Positions 25,311 through 33,902 of a DNA stretch of 64,000 nucleotides are shown piece after piece; position 1 is the first letter of the stretch, and every line of letters begins with the position of its first letter. This DNA comes from Streptomyces sp. 7-21 (lineage in GTDB: Bacteria; Actinomycetota; Actinomycetes; Streptomycetales; Streptomycetaceae), in NCBI RefSeq assembly GCF_016741785.1, contig NZ_JAERRL010000005.1, forward strand, positions 124,001-188,000. The letters run 5' to 3'. The notes beneath the pieces were generated by a model. The model was not told the DNA's origin, did no database searches, and saw nothing but the letters and a program-made list of their open reading frames with translations. The position numbers and the translations under genes are program-made.

Positions 25311-25520
25311 ATGGCAGCCATGTCAGCCGTCACGCTCACCCGCCGCCAGGCCCGGCGGTACGCCCTCTACGCCCTGCTGGTCTGCGTCCTGGCCGTGGCC
25401 GCCGCCGTGGTCTCGTTCGCGCAGGGCAGCTGGCTCGGCGTGGTCTGGGTCCTCCTCGCGGGCCTGTCGTCGAACATGGCCTGGTACTACCACCGCCGCT
25501 CCGCCAGCCCGCGCCGCTGA
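25311..25520 (+). CDS. Small two-helix membrane protein of unknown function
   Basis: 69 residues from ATG 25311 (66 from ATG 25320). Two hydrophobic segments are visible, ALYALLVCVLAVAAAVVSFA and WLGVVWVLLAGLSSNMAWYY, flanked by basic ends (RRQARRY and HHRRSASPRR-like), suggesting a hairpin membrane protein with both termini inside. It begins 14 nt after npdG and may be translated from the same mRNA. I do not recognise the family. Confidence 0.6.
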   Translation: MAAMSAVTLTRRQARRYALYALLVCVLAVAAAVVSFAQGSWLGVVWVLLAGLSSNMAWYYHRRSASPRR

Positions 25521-25701
25521 GGGCGCCGCGCCGGGGAGCCGCCCGGTCCGGGCCGGTTCCGATCCGCTCTGGCCGGTACTGGCCGCCTGGCGGCGGGCCG
25601 GGACGGCGGCCACCACCCGCTGACATGGCCGCCGCACCCGGACCCGCGGGGAAAGGCGCCGGCGGGGGAGGGGGAGAGACCCCCGCCGGACGCCGTGGCT
25701 T

Positions 25702-26574
25702 TCAGTGGAAGGCGTGCTCCTCGGCCGGATACGTCCCGCCGACGACGTCATCAGCGAACGACCTGGCCGCGTCGCGCAGCGTCTCCCGCAGGCGGGCGTA
25801 CTGCTTGACGAAGCGCGGCATGCGCCCGCCGGGCCACTCGGTCAGCCCGGCCATGTCCGTCCACACCAAGACCTGGGCGTCACAGTCGGCGCCCGCCCCG
25901 ATGCCCACGGTCGGGATGTGCAGCGAGCGCGTCACCTCGGCCGCGAGCTGCGCCGTCACCAGCTCCAGCACCACGGCGAACGCCCCCGCGTCCTGCACCG
26001 CCTTGGCGTCCCGCAGCAGCTGCTGCGCCGCCTCCTCGCCCCGCCCCTGGACCGGGTGGCCGCCGAAGGCGTGGACGGACTGCGGCGTCAGGCCGACGTG
26101 CGCCATCACCGGGATGCCCGCCTCGACGAGCAGCCGGATCTGGTCGGCGGAGCGCTCCCCGCCCTCCAGCTTCACGGCCCCCACCCCGGCCTCCTTCACC
26201 AGGCGGGTGGCGCTGCGCAGCGCCTGCGAGGCGCCCTCCTGGTAGGAGCCGAACGGCAGGTCGCCCACGATCAGCGCCCGCCGCGTGCCACGCACGACGG
26301 CGGCGGCCAGCATCGTCATCTCGTCGAGCGTCACCGGCACCGTCGAGTCGTAGCCGAGATGGCAGTTGCCCATCGAGTCGCCGACGAGCATCACCGGGAT
26401 GCCCGCCTCGTCGAAGACCGACGCGGTCATGGCGTCGTAGGCGGTGAGCATGGGCCACTTCTCGCCGCGCCGCTTGGCGGCGGCTATGTCACGTACGGTG
26501 ATGCGGCGGTTCTGTTTCCCGCCGTACAGCGCGCGCTCCTGCTCGGGAGCAGGCGAATGCGGCATCGCGGTCAT
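25702..26574 (-). CDS. panB: 3-methyl-2-oxobutanoate hydroxymethyltransferase (ketopantoate hydroxymethyltransferase)
   Basis: 290 residues. Makes ketopantoate from alpha-ketoisovalerate and methylene-THF, the first step to pantothenate. Signature regions: MLTAYDAMTASVFDEAGIPV, VGDSMGNCHLGYDSTVPVTL with the Mg-binding Asp and substrate Ser, VKLEGGERSADQIRLLVEAG, AHVGLTPQSVHAFGG and VVLELV with the catalytic Glu. ATG 26574 follows AGGAG at 6 nt; the longer frame upstream lacks an RBS. Single gene, divergent from the EEP-family gene. Confidence 0.95.
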   Translation of the reverse strand: MTAMPHSPAPEQERALYGGKQNRRITVRDIAAAKRRGEKWPMLTAYDAMTASVFDEAGIPVMLVGDSMGNCHLGYDSTVPVTLDEMTMLAAAVVRGTRRALIVGDLPFGSYQEGASQALRSATRLVKEAGVGAVKLEGGERSADQIRLLVEAGIPVMAHVGLTPQSVHAFGGHPVQGRGEEAAQQLLRDAKAVQDAGAFAVVLELVTAQLAAEVTRSLHIPTVGIGAGADCDAQVLVWTDMAGLTEWPGGRMPRFVKQYARLRETLRDAARSFADDVVGGTYPAEEHAFH

Positions 26575-26736
26575 CGCGGACTCCTGTTCGTCGTCTCGAA
26601 GCGCCTCACGGCGTCCCCGGATCACCTCCATCGTCCCACCCGGGCGGCGTTTGAGGAATCGCCCGGTCCCCTCGCCTATCGTTCGGCCTGGCGGAGACAG
26701 TCAGGCCACCGGCGCAGACGGCAGCGAGGAACGCGG

Positions 26737-27792
26737 ATGTCACGGTTGTTTTCCCCGGACACCGGCCAGGACCCGGCGGACCCCAGCCCGGGCGGTCCGG
26801 ACCCGGACGGCCCCGCCGGCGAGGCGGCCGGGCGGCTCCGGTGGAGTGATCATCCGGGGCGGTGGCGCCGGGGCTGGGTGATCGCCGCGCTGGCGCTGGC
26901 GCTGGCCCTGGTGCTGGCGCTGCACTCCCGCATCCCCAACCAGATCGGCAGCCTCGGCAGCCTGGTCCAGACCTTCCTGCCGTGGCTGGGGCTGGGCGTG
27001 CCGGTGCTGGCGGTGTGCGGGATCGTGCGGCGCTCGGTGACGGCCCTCGCGGCGGTGCTGGTGCCCGCGCTGGTGTGGCTGGAACTCTTCGGCGGTCTGC
27101 TCGCCGACAAACGGTCCGAGGGCGGCGCGCTGGAGGTCGTCAGCCACAACGTGGACGCCAGCAACCCCGACCCGCGGGCGACCGCCCGCGCGCTGGCCGC
27201 GTCGGGCGCCGACCTCATCGCGCTCCAGGAGCTGCCGCCGGAGCGGGTGAGCCTCTACGAGGAGGCGCTGGCCGCCCGCTACCCGTACCACAGCGTGCGG
27301 GGCACGGTGGGCCTGTGGAGCCGGTACCCCATCGAGAACTCCGCCCCCGTGGACACCGGCATGGGCTGGACCCGGGCCATGCGCGCCACGGTCCGGGTGG
27401 GCGGCGAGCTGGGCGAGGTCGCCGTGTACGTCGCGCACCTGCCGTCGGTGCGGGTCGCACTCGACGCGGGCTTCACGGCGGGCCGCCGGGACGAGGCCGC
27501 CGAGATGCTGGCCCAGACGATCGCCGCCGAGCCGCTCGGGCAGGTGCTGCTGCTGGGCGACCTCAACGGCACGGTGAACGACGGGGCGCTCGCGCCGCTG
27601 ACCTCCCAGCTCCGCTCCGCCCAGGGCGCGGCCGGCGCCGGCTTCGGCTTCTCCTGGCCCGCGTCGTTCCCGCTGGCGCGCATCGACCAGATCCTCGTGG
27701 GCGGCCTGGAGCCGGTCTCGGCCTGGACCCTGCCGCGCACGGGCAGCGACCACCTGCCGGTCGCGGCGACGGTGGACCCCGGGGACGGCTGA
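26737..27792 (+). CDS. Membrane-anchored endonuclease/exonuclease/phosphatase-family protein
   Basis: 351 residues. An N-terminal cytoplasmic stretch is followed by three membrane helices (WVIAALALALALVLAL, LVQTFLPWLGLGVPVLAVCG, VTALAAVLVPALVWLELFGG) and an extracytoplasmic EEP domain from residue ~128: VVSHNVDASNPDP, LIALQELPPERVSLY with the metal Glu, VYVAHLPSVR, LLLGDLNGTVNDGAL and SDHLPVAATVD with the terminal Asp-His. This topology is usual for actinobacterial outer-face EEP proteins, possibly phosphodiesterases acting on lipids or nucleic acids. ATG 26737 has GCGAGGA upstream. Confidence 0.82.
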   Translation: MSRLFSPDTGQDPADPSPGGPDPDGPAGEAAGRLRWSDHPGRWRRGWVIAALALALALVLALHSRIPNQIGSLGSLVQTFLPWLGLGVPVLAVCGIVRRSVTALAAVLVPALVWLELFGGLLADKRSEGGALEVVSHNVDASNPDPRATARALAASGADLIALQELPPERVSLYEEALAARYPYHSVRGTVGLWSRYPIENSAPVDTGMGWTRAMRATVRVGGELGEVAVYVAHLPSVRVALDAGFTAGRRDEAAEMLAQTIAAEPLGQVLLLGDLNGTVNDGALAPLTSQLRSAQGAAGAGFGFSWPASFPLARIDQILVGGLEPVSAWTLPRTGSDHLPVAATVDPGDG

Positions 27793-27810
27793 CGGCCAAG
27801 GGCCGCGCGC

Positions 27811-27855
27811 CCGGATCTCCCGGACCTCCCGGATCTCCGGGTTCTCCCGGTTTTC
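27811..27855. repeat. Five tandem 9-bp units (consensus CCGGATCTC) downstream of the EEP gene
   Basis: Units start at 27811, 27820, 27829, 27838 and 27847 and read CCGGATCTC, CCGGACCTC, CCGGATCTC, CGGGTTCTC, CCGGTTTTC. They lie between the EEP stop and the htpX promoter region. They can form overlapping CCGG-based hairpins, so a terminator or slippage-prone microsatellite is possible. Confidence 0.7.
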
Positions 27856-27931
27856 CCGTCCGGTCTACCTTTGAAGAGGAACGGACGCGTAAAGACCGGA
27901 CGACGCGAGGGGGAGGAAAGAGGGCAGCGCG

Positions 27932-28831
27932 ATGGCACGGACCCGATACGCCCCGGACCGGGGGCTCACCGGCCGCATGGTGACCACCATGTTCCTCATC
28001 GGCCTGCTGTACGTGGTCTTCGTTGGCTTCCTCATCGCCGCGCTCGGCGACTCCTGGCTGCTGGTGCTCCCGTTCGTCGCCCTGCTCTTCATCGCCCAGT
28101 TCTGGTTCAGCGACAAGATCGCCGCGTTCAGCATGGGCGCCAAGGAGGTCACGCCCGCCCAGGCCCCCGAGCTGCACGGCGCCGTGGACCGGCTGTGCGC
28201 CATGGCCGACATGCCCAAGCCGCGCGTGGCCATCGCCGACACCGACGTGCCCAACGCCTTCGCCACCGGCCGCGGCCAGAAGAACTCGCTGGTCTGCGCC
28301 ACCACCGGCCTGCTGCGCCGCCTGGAGCCGGAGGAGCTGGAGGGCGTGCTGGCCCACGAGCTGTCGCACGTGGCGCACCGCGACGTCGCCGTGATGACCA
28401 TCGCGTCGTTCCTCGGCGTGGTCGCGGGGCTCATCACCCGCATGGCCCTGTGGTCGGGGCTCATGCGCGGCGGGCGCGGCAACCAGCAGCAGAACGCGCT
28501 GCTGCTGCTCATCCCGCTGATCAGCGCCGTGGTCTACGTGATCAGCTTCCTGCTGACCCGGCTGCTGTCCCGCTACCGCGAGCTGTCCGCCGACCGCGCC
28601 GGCGCGCTGCTGACCGGCCGCCCCTCGGCCCTGGCCTCCGCCCTCACCAAGGTCTCCGGGCAGATGGCGCGCATCCCCACCCGGGACCTGCGGCAGGCCG
28701 AGCCGTTCAACGCGTTCTTCTTCGCCCCCGCGCTGTCCGGCGAGGCGTTCAGCCGGCTGCTCTCCTCGCACCCGCCGCTGGAGCAGCGGCTTGACCAGCT
28801 CGGCCGCATCTCCGCCCAGCTCGGGCGCTGA
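27932..28831 (+). CDS. htpX: HtpX-type zinc metalloprotease (membrane protein quality control)
   Basis: 299 residues. M48 family membrane protease with four hydrophobic segments: two N-terminal (MVTTMFLIGLLYVVFVGFLI and LLVLPFVALLFIAQFWF) and two after the active site. The zinc motif HELSH is near residue 141 (GVLAHELSHVAHRD) and the third ligand Glu in RYRELSADRAG. It degrades misfolded membrane proteins from the cytoplasmic side. The start has GGGGGAGGAAAGAGG upstream. Followed at 21 nt by pspAB, a linkage typical of actinobacteria that suggests a joint role in the envelope-stress (PspA) response. Confidence 0.93.
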   Translation: MARTRYAPDRGLTGRMVTTMFLIGLLYVVFVGFLIAALGDSWLLVLPFVALLFIAQFWFSDKIAAFSMGAKEVTPAQAPELHGAVDRLCAMADMPKPRVAIADTDVPNAFATGRGQKNSLVCATTGLLRRLEPEELEGVLAHELSHVAHRDVAVMTIASFLGVVAGLITRMALWSGLMRGGRGNQQQNALLLLIPLISAVVYVISFLLTRLLSRYRELSADRAGALLTGRPSALASALTKVSGQMARIPTRDLRQAEPFNAFFFAPALSGEAFSRLLSSHPPLEQRLDQLGRISAQLGR

Positions 28832-28852
28832 CACGGAAGGCACTGACCGCAC

Positions 28853-29449
28853 GTGGGCCGCCTGCTCGACATCATCCTGGGCCGCAGCAAGCCGGCCCGC
28901 CCCGACCTCGACCAGCTCTTCGCCATCCCCTCGGCCGCCATCACGCTGGAGGCCGGCGCCGGGTTCACCCCGACCGGGCTCGGCTCGGTGTGCTTCGCCA
29001 GCGTGGAGGGCGGGGCGTTCCAGCGGGTCAGGGACGAGATCCAGGGCCTGCTCGACGCCGACACCCCGCGCGGCGGCATCCCGGTGGAGTTCAGCCAGGA
29101 CTCCTACGGCTACACCTGGCTGCTGGTGCGCCACGACCCCACCGGGCCCGGCGGCGTCGCGGCGCTCGTCAACGACCTGCACGCGGTCAACACCGCGCTG
29201 CGGGACGCCGGCTTCGGCCCCAAGCTGCTGTGCTCGCTGACCGGCTTCCGCGACCGCCGGGACCGGCCGATGGCGCTGGTGTACCTGTACAAGCGCGGCA
29301 CGTTCTACCCCTTCGCGCCCGTGCCCGGCGCCACCGAGCGGCGCGACAACGCCCTGGAGCTCCAGATCCGCGCCCTGCTGGAGCACGACCTGCGGGTGGA
29401 GCGTGACCTCAGCCGGTGGTTCCCGGTCTGGGGCGCGCCCGGCCTGTGA
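28853..29449 (+). CDS. pspAB: PspA-associated protein PspAB
   Basis: 198 residues from GTG 28853, in operon with htpX. The start LLDIILGRSKPARPDLDQLF, then FAIPSAAITLEAGAGFTPTG and YTWLLVRHDPTGPGGVAALV, match the actinobacterial PspAB family associated with the PspA envelope-stress protein. No signal peptide or membrane helix is present. The biochemical role of the family is not settled; linkage to htpX supports membrane maintenance. It is convergent with nadE, with 27 nt between stops. Confidence 0.85.
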   Translation: MGRLLDIILGRSKPARPDLDQLFAIPSAAITLEAGAGFTPTGLGSVCFASVEGGAFQRVRDEIQGLLDADTPRGGIPVEFSQDSYGYTWLLVRHDPTGPGGVAALVNDLHAVNTALRDAGFGPKLLCSLTGFRDRRDRPMALVYLYKRGTFYPFAPVPGATERRDNALELQIRALLEHDLRVERDLSRWFPVWGAPGL

Positions 29450-29476
29450 GGCGGCCGGCGCCGCGCCGCGGCAGCG

Positions 29477-31252
29477 TCAGGCGCCCTCCCGCCAGGCGTT
29501 GGTGATCGGCAGCCGCCGGTCCTTGCCGAAGACCTTGGCGGAGATCTTCGTGCCCGGCGGGTACTGGCGGCGCTTGTACTCGGCGGTGTCCACCAGCCGC
29601 AGCACCCGCTCCACCAGCTCCGGTTCGAACCCGGCGGCGATGATCTCCTCGCGGCCCGCGTCGCGGTCCACGTACAGCTCCAGCACGCGGTCCAGCACGT
29701 CGTAGTCGGGCAGCGAGTCGGTGTCCACCTGGCCGGGGCGCAGCTCGGCGCTGGGCGGCTTGGTCAGGGAGTTCTCCGGGATCGGCGGGGTCTCGCCGCG
29801 CTCGGCCGCCGCCGCGTTCCGCCACCGCGCCACCCGGTACACCAGCGTCTTGTACACGTCCTTGATCGGGCCGAACGCGCCGACGGAGTCGCCGTAGAGC
29901 GTGGAGTACCCCACGGCCAGCTCGCTCTTGTTGCCCGGCGCCAGCACGATGTGGCCCTCCTGGTTGGACACCGCCATCAGCAGCGTGCCGCGCAGCCGGG
30001 ACTGGAGGTTCTCCTCGGCCAGGCCCGTCAGCCCCAGCGACCCCATGTAGGCGTCGAACATCGGGCCGATCGGCACCGTCCGGAAGTGCAGCCCGGTCCG
30101 CCGGGCCAGCTCCTCGGCGTCGGCCACCGAGTGCTCCGAGGAGTACCGCGAGGGCATGGCGATGCAGTGGACGTTGTCCGCGCCGATCGCGTCGCAGGCC
30201 AGCGTGGCGCACAGCGCCGAGTCGATGCCGCCGGACAGGCCGATCAGCACCGAGCTGAAGCCGTTCTTCCGCACGTAGGCGCGCACGCCCGTGACCAGCG
30301 CCTGGTACACCTCCGCGTCGTCCGGCAGCCGCTCGGCGAGCAGCGCGGGCGAGCCGGGCACGTACCGCGGCTCGTACGGCGCCACCGGCTCGTCCGACAG
30401 CGTCAGCCGGTCGATGACCAGGCCGTCCTCGACCCGCCCGGCCGGCGGCTGGGCGGCGGCGCGCGGCAGCTCCAGGTCGATCAGCAGGCACTCCTCGGCG
30501 AACTGCGGCGCCCGCGCCAGCACCCGCCCGTCCCGGTCCACGACGATGGAGTCGCCGTCGTAGACCAGCTCGTCCTGGCCGCCGGTCATCGCCAGGTAGG
30601 CCAGCGTGCAGCCCGCCTCCGCGGCCCGCTTGCGCACCAGCTCCAGCCGGGTGTCGTCCTTGTTGACCTCGTACGGCGAGGCGTTGAGAGTCAGCAGCAG
30701 CCCGGCGCCCGCGGCGCGCGCGGCCGGGACCCGGCCGCCGTCCTGCCACAGGTCCTCGCAGATCGCCAGCGCCACGTCGACGCCGCCGACCCGCACCACC
30801 GGCAGGGTGTCGCCGGGCACGAAGTAGCGGAACTCGTCGAAGACGCCGTAGTTCGGCAGGTGGTGCTTGGCGAACGACAGCGCCACCTCGCCCCGGTACA
30901 GCACGGCGGCGGCGTTCTGCGGCGCGCCCGCCGGCAGCCCGGTGGTGCGGCCCGCCAGCTTGGCCGGGTCGGTCCGGTCCAGGTAGCCGACCACGACCGG
31001 CACCCCGCCCAGGCCCTCCGCCGCGAGCCGGGCCGCCAGGTCGCGCAGCGCCCGCCGGCTGGCGGCGACGAACGAGGCGCGCAGCGCCAGGTCCTCGACC
31101 GGGTAGCCGGTGAGCATCAGCTCGGGGAAGGCCACGAGGTGGGCGCCGCGCTCCACGGCGTGCCGCGTCCAGCGCAGCACCGCCTCGGCATTGCCGCGCA
31201 GGTCGCCGACGCGGGAGTCGGTCTGGTTCAGGGCGAGGCGTAGCTGGGGCAC
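29477..31252 (-). CDS. nadE: Glutamine-hydrolysing NAD+ synthetase
   Basis: 591 residues. Last step of NAD synthesis: amidates deamido-NAD with ammonia from glutamine. The N-terminal nitrilase domain has its Glu-Lys-Cys triad in LVAFPELMLTGYPVEDL, FAKHHLPNYGVFDEF and VALAICEDLWQDGG; the C-terminal synthetase domain has the PP-loop GLSGGIDSALCATLA, then RYSSEHSVADAEELARRTG and GNKSELAVGYSTLYGDSVG. The start MPQLRLALNQTDSRVGDLRG is normal for streptomycete NadE, though no strong RBS is visible. Transcribed alone. Confidence 0.96.
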   Translation of the reverse strand: MPQLRLALNQTDSRVGDLRGNAEAVLRWTRHAVERGAHLVAFPELMLTGYPVEDLALRASFVAASRRALRDLAARLAAEGLGGVPVVVGYLDRTDPAKLAGRTTGLPAGAPQNAAAVLYRGEVALSFAKHHLPNYGVFDEFRYFVPGDTLPVVRVGGVDVALAICEDLWQDGGRVPAARAAGAGLLLTLNASPYEVNKDDTRLELVRKRAAEAGCTLAYLAMTGGQDELVYDGDSIVVDRDGRVLARAPQFAEECLLIDLELPRAAAQPPAGRVEDGLVIDRLTLSDEPVAPYEPRYVPGSPALLAERLPDDAEVYQALVTGVRAYVRKNGFSSVLIGLSGGIDSALCATLACDAIGADNVHCIAMPSRYSSEHSVADAEELARRTGLHFRTVPIGPMFDAYMGSLGLTGLAEENLQSRLRGTLLMAVSNQEGHIVLAPGNKSELAVGYSTLYGDSVGAFGPIKDVYKTLVYRVARWRNAAAAERGETPPIPENSLTKPPSAELRPGQVDTDSLPDYDVLDRVLELYVDRDAGREEIIAAGFEPELVERVLRLVDTAEYKRRQYPPGTKISAKVFGKDRRLPITNAWREGA

Positions 31253-31447
31253 GCCACGAGTCTAATCGTCCGACTGACGCTATGCCTGGCCGGCGGAGCG
31301 GCACATGCCAGCGGCACACGCCGCGCATGAACGCCGGTGGCGCAGGGCAGAGGAACGGTCACGCCCCGCAGCGCGCGGCTGTGGCTCTCTCCCCAGTTTC
31401 AGCGGCCCGGCTCCCGCCGGTCCGCGGTGACCACCAGGAGCGGAAGC

Positions 31448-32467
31448 ATGCCTCAGCGATCCGACGCCGTCCTGCCGTTCACCACCCGCGCCAACCCCGA
31501 CGTGCCCCGCGCCCGCGCCCGCCACCTCGCCTGGGTGCGTGCCCACGGGCTGCTGGCCGACGAGGCCCAGCTGCGCCGCTACGGCTCCTGGCGGCTGACT
31601 GACCTGGTCGGCTACGCCTACCCCGGCGCCCGCGGCGACGACCTCGACCTGGCCACCGACTCCGTCTGCCTCGGCTTCCCGCTCGACGACGCCTTCGACG
31701 GGCCGCTGGGGCGGCACCCGGAACGCGCCGTGCCGCTCATCGCCGAGTTATGCGCCATCCCGCGCCGCGCCCCCGGCGCGCGCCCCCGCCTCGACCTGCC
31801 GCTGACCCGCGCCTACGCCGATGTGTGGCAGCGCACCGCGGCCGGCATGTCGGCCGCCTGGCGCGAGCGCGCCGCCCGCCACCTCGGCCGCTTCTTCCGC
31901 TCCTACCTCGCGGAGGCCCGCAACCGCTCCTCCGGCGAGGCGCTCACCGAGGCCGCCTACGTGCGGCTGCGCCGCGAGAGCGTGGGCACCGGCCCGTGCT
32001 TCGACCTCATCGAGCGCACCGGCCACTTCGAGGTGCCGCCCGCGGCCCACGCCAGCGGCGAACTGCGCACGCTCACCCGCTGCGCGGGCGACGTCATCTT
32101 CCTCGGCAACGACCTGCACTCGCTGGCGCGCGAGGAGTCCCGCGGCGACCCGCACAACCTGGTCCTGATCCGCGAGCACGCCACCGGCTGCACCCGCGCC
32201 GAGGCCACCGCGTACGTCACCGCCGAGATCCGCAAGCGCGTGCGCCTGTTCACGACCGTCTCCCGGCGGCTGCCCCGGCTGTGCGCGCGCCTGGGCCTGG
32301 GCCCCGCCGACCGCGCCGCGGTCGAGGCGTACGCGGCGGGCCTGCGCGCCTGGATGGCCGCCAACGAGCTGTGGGGCACCACCTCCCCGCGCTACGGGAC
32401 GCCCGGCGTCAGCCCGGACGCCGCCGCACCCGCTGCCGCACCGCGCGCAGCCGCTCGCGCCACGTGA
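31448..32467 (+). CDS. Class I terpene synthase (terpene cyclase)
   Basis: 339 residues from ATG 31448, with CCAGGAGCGG upstream. The metal-binding motifs are intact: an aspartate-rich D80-D81-A-F-D84 (FPLDDAFDG) and the NSE triad N221-D222-LH-S225-LAR-E229 (GNDLHSLAREE); a C-terminal WGTTSPRY resembles the conserved RY pair. Such enzymes ionise a linear prenyl diphosphate with Mg2+ and cyclise it, most often farnesyl diphosphate for this size. Codon 101 is TTA (31748-31750), predicting bldA dependence. Its last 59 nt overlap the 3' end of the P450 gene. The product cannot be predicted from sequence. Confidence 0.9.
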   Translation: MPQRSDAVLPFTTRANPDVPRARARHLAWVRAHGLLADEAQLRRYGSWRLTDLVGYAYPGARGDDLDLATDSVCLGFPLDDAFDGPLGRHPERAVPLIAELCAIPRRAPGARPRLDLPLTRAYADVWQRTAAGMSAAWRERAARHLGRFFRSYLAEARNRSSGEALTEAAYVRLRRESVGTGPCFDLIERTGHFEVPPAAHASGELRTLTRCAGDVIFLGNDLHSLAREESRGDPHNLVLIREHATGCTRAEATAYVTAEIRKRVRLFTTVSRRLPRLCARLGLGPADRAAVEAYAAGLRAWMAANELWGTTSPRYGTPGVSPDAAAPAAAPRAAARAT

Positions 32468-33902
32468 GCCGGGTAGCGTGCCGCCCCCGGCCCGGCGTGG
32501 CGGGCGGCGCGGGCGCCGTGGCCCGGTCCCGCGCGGCCGGCCGTTCCCGGGGCGGCGCGGCCGCCGCCGGGCCGCGCGGCGCCGGCGGGCCGGCCGGGGC
32601 CACCGGCTCGCGCGGGGTGAACCGCACCGGCAGCGCCATCAGCTGGCGCGACCACGTCGAGGCGTTCCAGCGCAGCTCGTCGGGCCGCACCGCCAGCTGG
32701 AGATCGGGCAGGCGGCTCAGCAGCACCTCGATGCCGGTGTGCGCGATGGCCTTGCCGAGGTCCTGGCCGGGGCACTCGTGCGGCCCCGAGGTGAACGACA
32801 GGTGCGAGCGGTTGGTGTGCATCAGCGCCCCGGGGGCCGGCCGCACGCCCGGGTCGGTGTTCCCGGCGGCCAGTCCCAGCAGCACCGCGTCCCCCTTGAG
32901 GATCGTGCGGCCCGCCAGCTCCATGTCGTACGCCGCGAACCCGCCGGGGCACACCGCGATCGGCGGCTCGTCCCACAGCACCTGCTCCAGCGCCGACAGC
33001 AGGGTCATCCGGCCGCCGCGCAGCGTGCCGTGGAAGCTGTCGTGGGTGAGCACCATCCGCAGCGTGCTGCCGATGAGGTTGGTCGTCGACTCGTTCGCCG
33101 CCACCAGCACCAGCCGCAGGTGGTGCGTGACCTCCTCGTCCGACAGGTCGTGCGGGTGCGCGATCAGCCAGGACGTCAGGTCATGTCCGGGCCGCTCGTG
33201 CTTGCGCGCCACCAGGCGGCCCAGCACCCGCCGGATGGCGGCGTCGGCGTCGAGCGCCTTCTCGGTGCCCATCAGCAGCTGCCGGCTGGCCATCACCAGT
33301 CCCGGCCCTTCCTCCTCCGGCAGGCCGAAGAGGTTGGTCAGCACCAGCATCGGCAGCTGCTGCGCGAACTGGCCCAGCAGCTCGGCCTGCCCGCTGCGGC
33401 AGAAGCCGTCGGCCAGCTTGTGCGCGACGTAGATGACGTGGCGCCGCATGCCGCGGCGGTCGAACCGCTCCAGGCTCTCGTTGAGCGCCCGCCGCAGCCG
33501 CTGGTGCGCCGCGCCGTCCTGGTGCGTGCAGTCAGGGCCCCACGCCAGCACCGGCGCCACCGGCGAGTCCTGGCGCACCCGCCCCTCCCGCCACTCGCGC
33601 CAGGTCCGGCCGTCGCGGCGGAACCGGTGCGGGTTGCGCGCCACGTGCAGGATCTCGCGGTAGCCGAGCACCAGCCACGCGGGCACGTCCCCCTCCAGCA
33701 GCACCGGCGCCACCGCGCCGTGCTCGGCGCGCAGCCGGTCGTACACGCCCGCCGGATCGGCGGTCACGTGCGGCCCGTACAGCCGCGGCACGCCGCCGGT
33801 GCCGTGGACCGGGCAGCCCGGCGGCGGGGCCTGGGGGCCGGGCGGTGCGGCGGGTCGGGCGGGGTGTCCGGCCGCGGCCCCGGCCCGGGGTGCGTCACTC
33901 AC
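32409..33902 (-). CDS. Cytochrome P450 lacking the ExxR arginine (CYP157-like), conservon-linked
   Basis: 497 residues, about 90 longer than usual because of an Ala/Pro/Arg-rich C-terminal tail from ~residue 420 ending RVRRRPG. The heme site FTSGPHECPGQDLG has the ligand Cys377. The I-helix reads VLVAANESTTNLIG without the usual AGxDT. The K-helix reads E306-QVL-W310, so the normally invariant ExxR Arg is Trp; loss of this Arg is described for the CYP157 family. GTG 33902 overlaps the cvnD stop (GTGA), making it the fifth gene of the conservon operon. It may oxidise the product of the convergent terpene synthase, or have a non-catalytic role. Confidence 0.9.
   Translation of the reverse strand: MSDAPRAGAAAGHPARPAAPPGPQAPPPGCPVHGTGGVPRLYGPHVTADPAGVYDRLRAEHGAVAPVLLEGDVPAWLVLGYREILHVARNPHRFRRDGRTWREWREGRVRQDSPVAPVLAWGPDCTHQDGAAHQRLRRALNESLERFDRRGMRRHVIYVAHKLADGFCRSGQAELLGQFAQQLPMLVLTNLFGLPEEEGPGLVMASRQLLMGTEKALDADAAIRRVLGRLVARKHERPGHDLTSWLIAHPHDLSDEEVTHHLRLVLVAANESTTNLIGSTLRMVLTHDSFHGTLRGGRMTLLSALEQVLWDEPPIAVCPGGFAAYDMELAGRTILKGDAVLLGLAAGNTDPGVRPAPGALMHTNRSHLSFTSGPHECPGQDLGKAIAHTGIEVLLSRLPDLQLAVRPDELRWNASTWSRQLMALPVRFTPREPVAPAGPPAPRGPAAAAPPRERPAARDRATAPAPPATPGRGRHATRLTWRERLRAVRQRVRRRPG

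Noticed and set aside
27800..27900. Collagen-like GxP peptide readable across the 9-bp repeats
   Set aside because: It arises only in frames that run antisense or out of frame to the EEP gene; no start, RBS or homology. Treated as non-coding tandem repeat.
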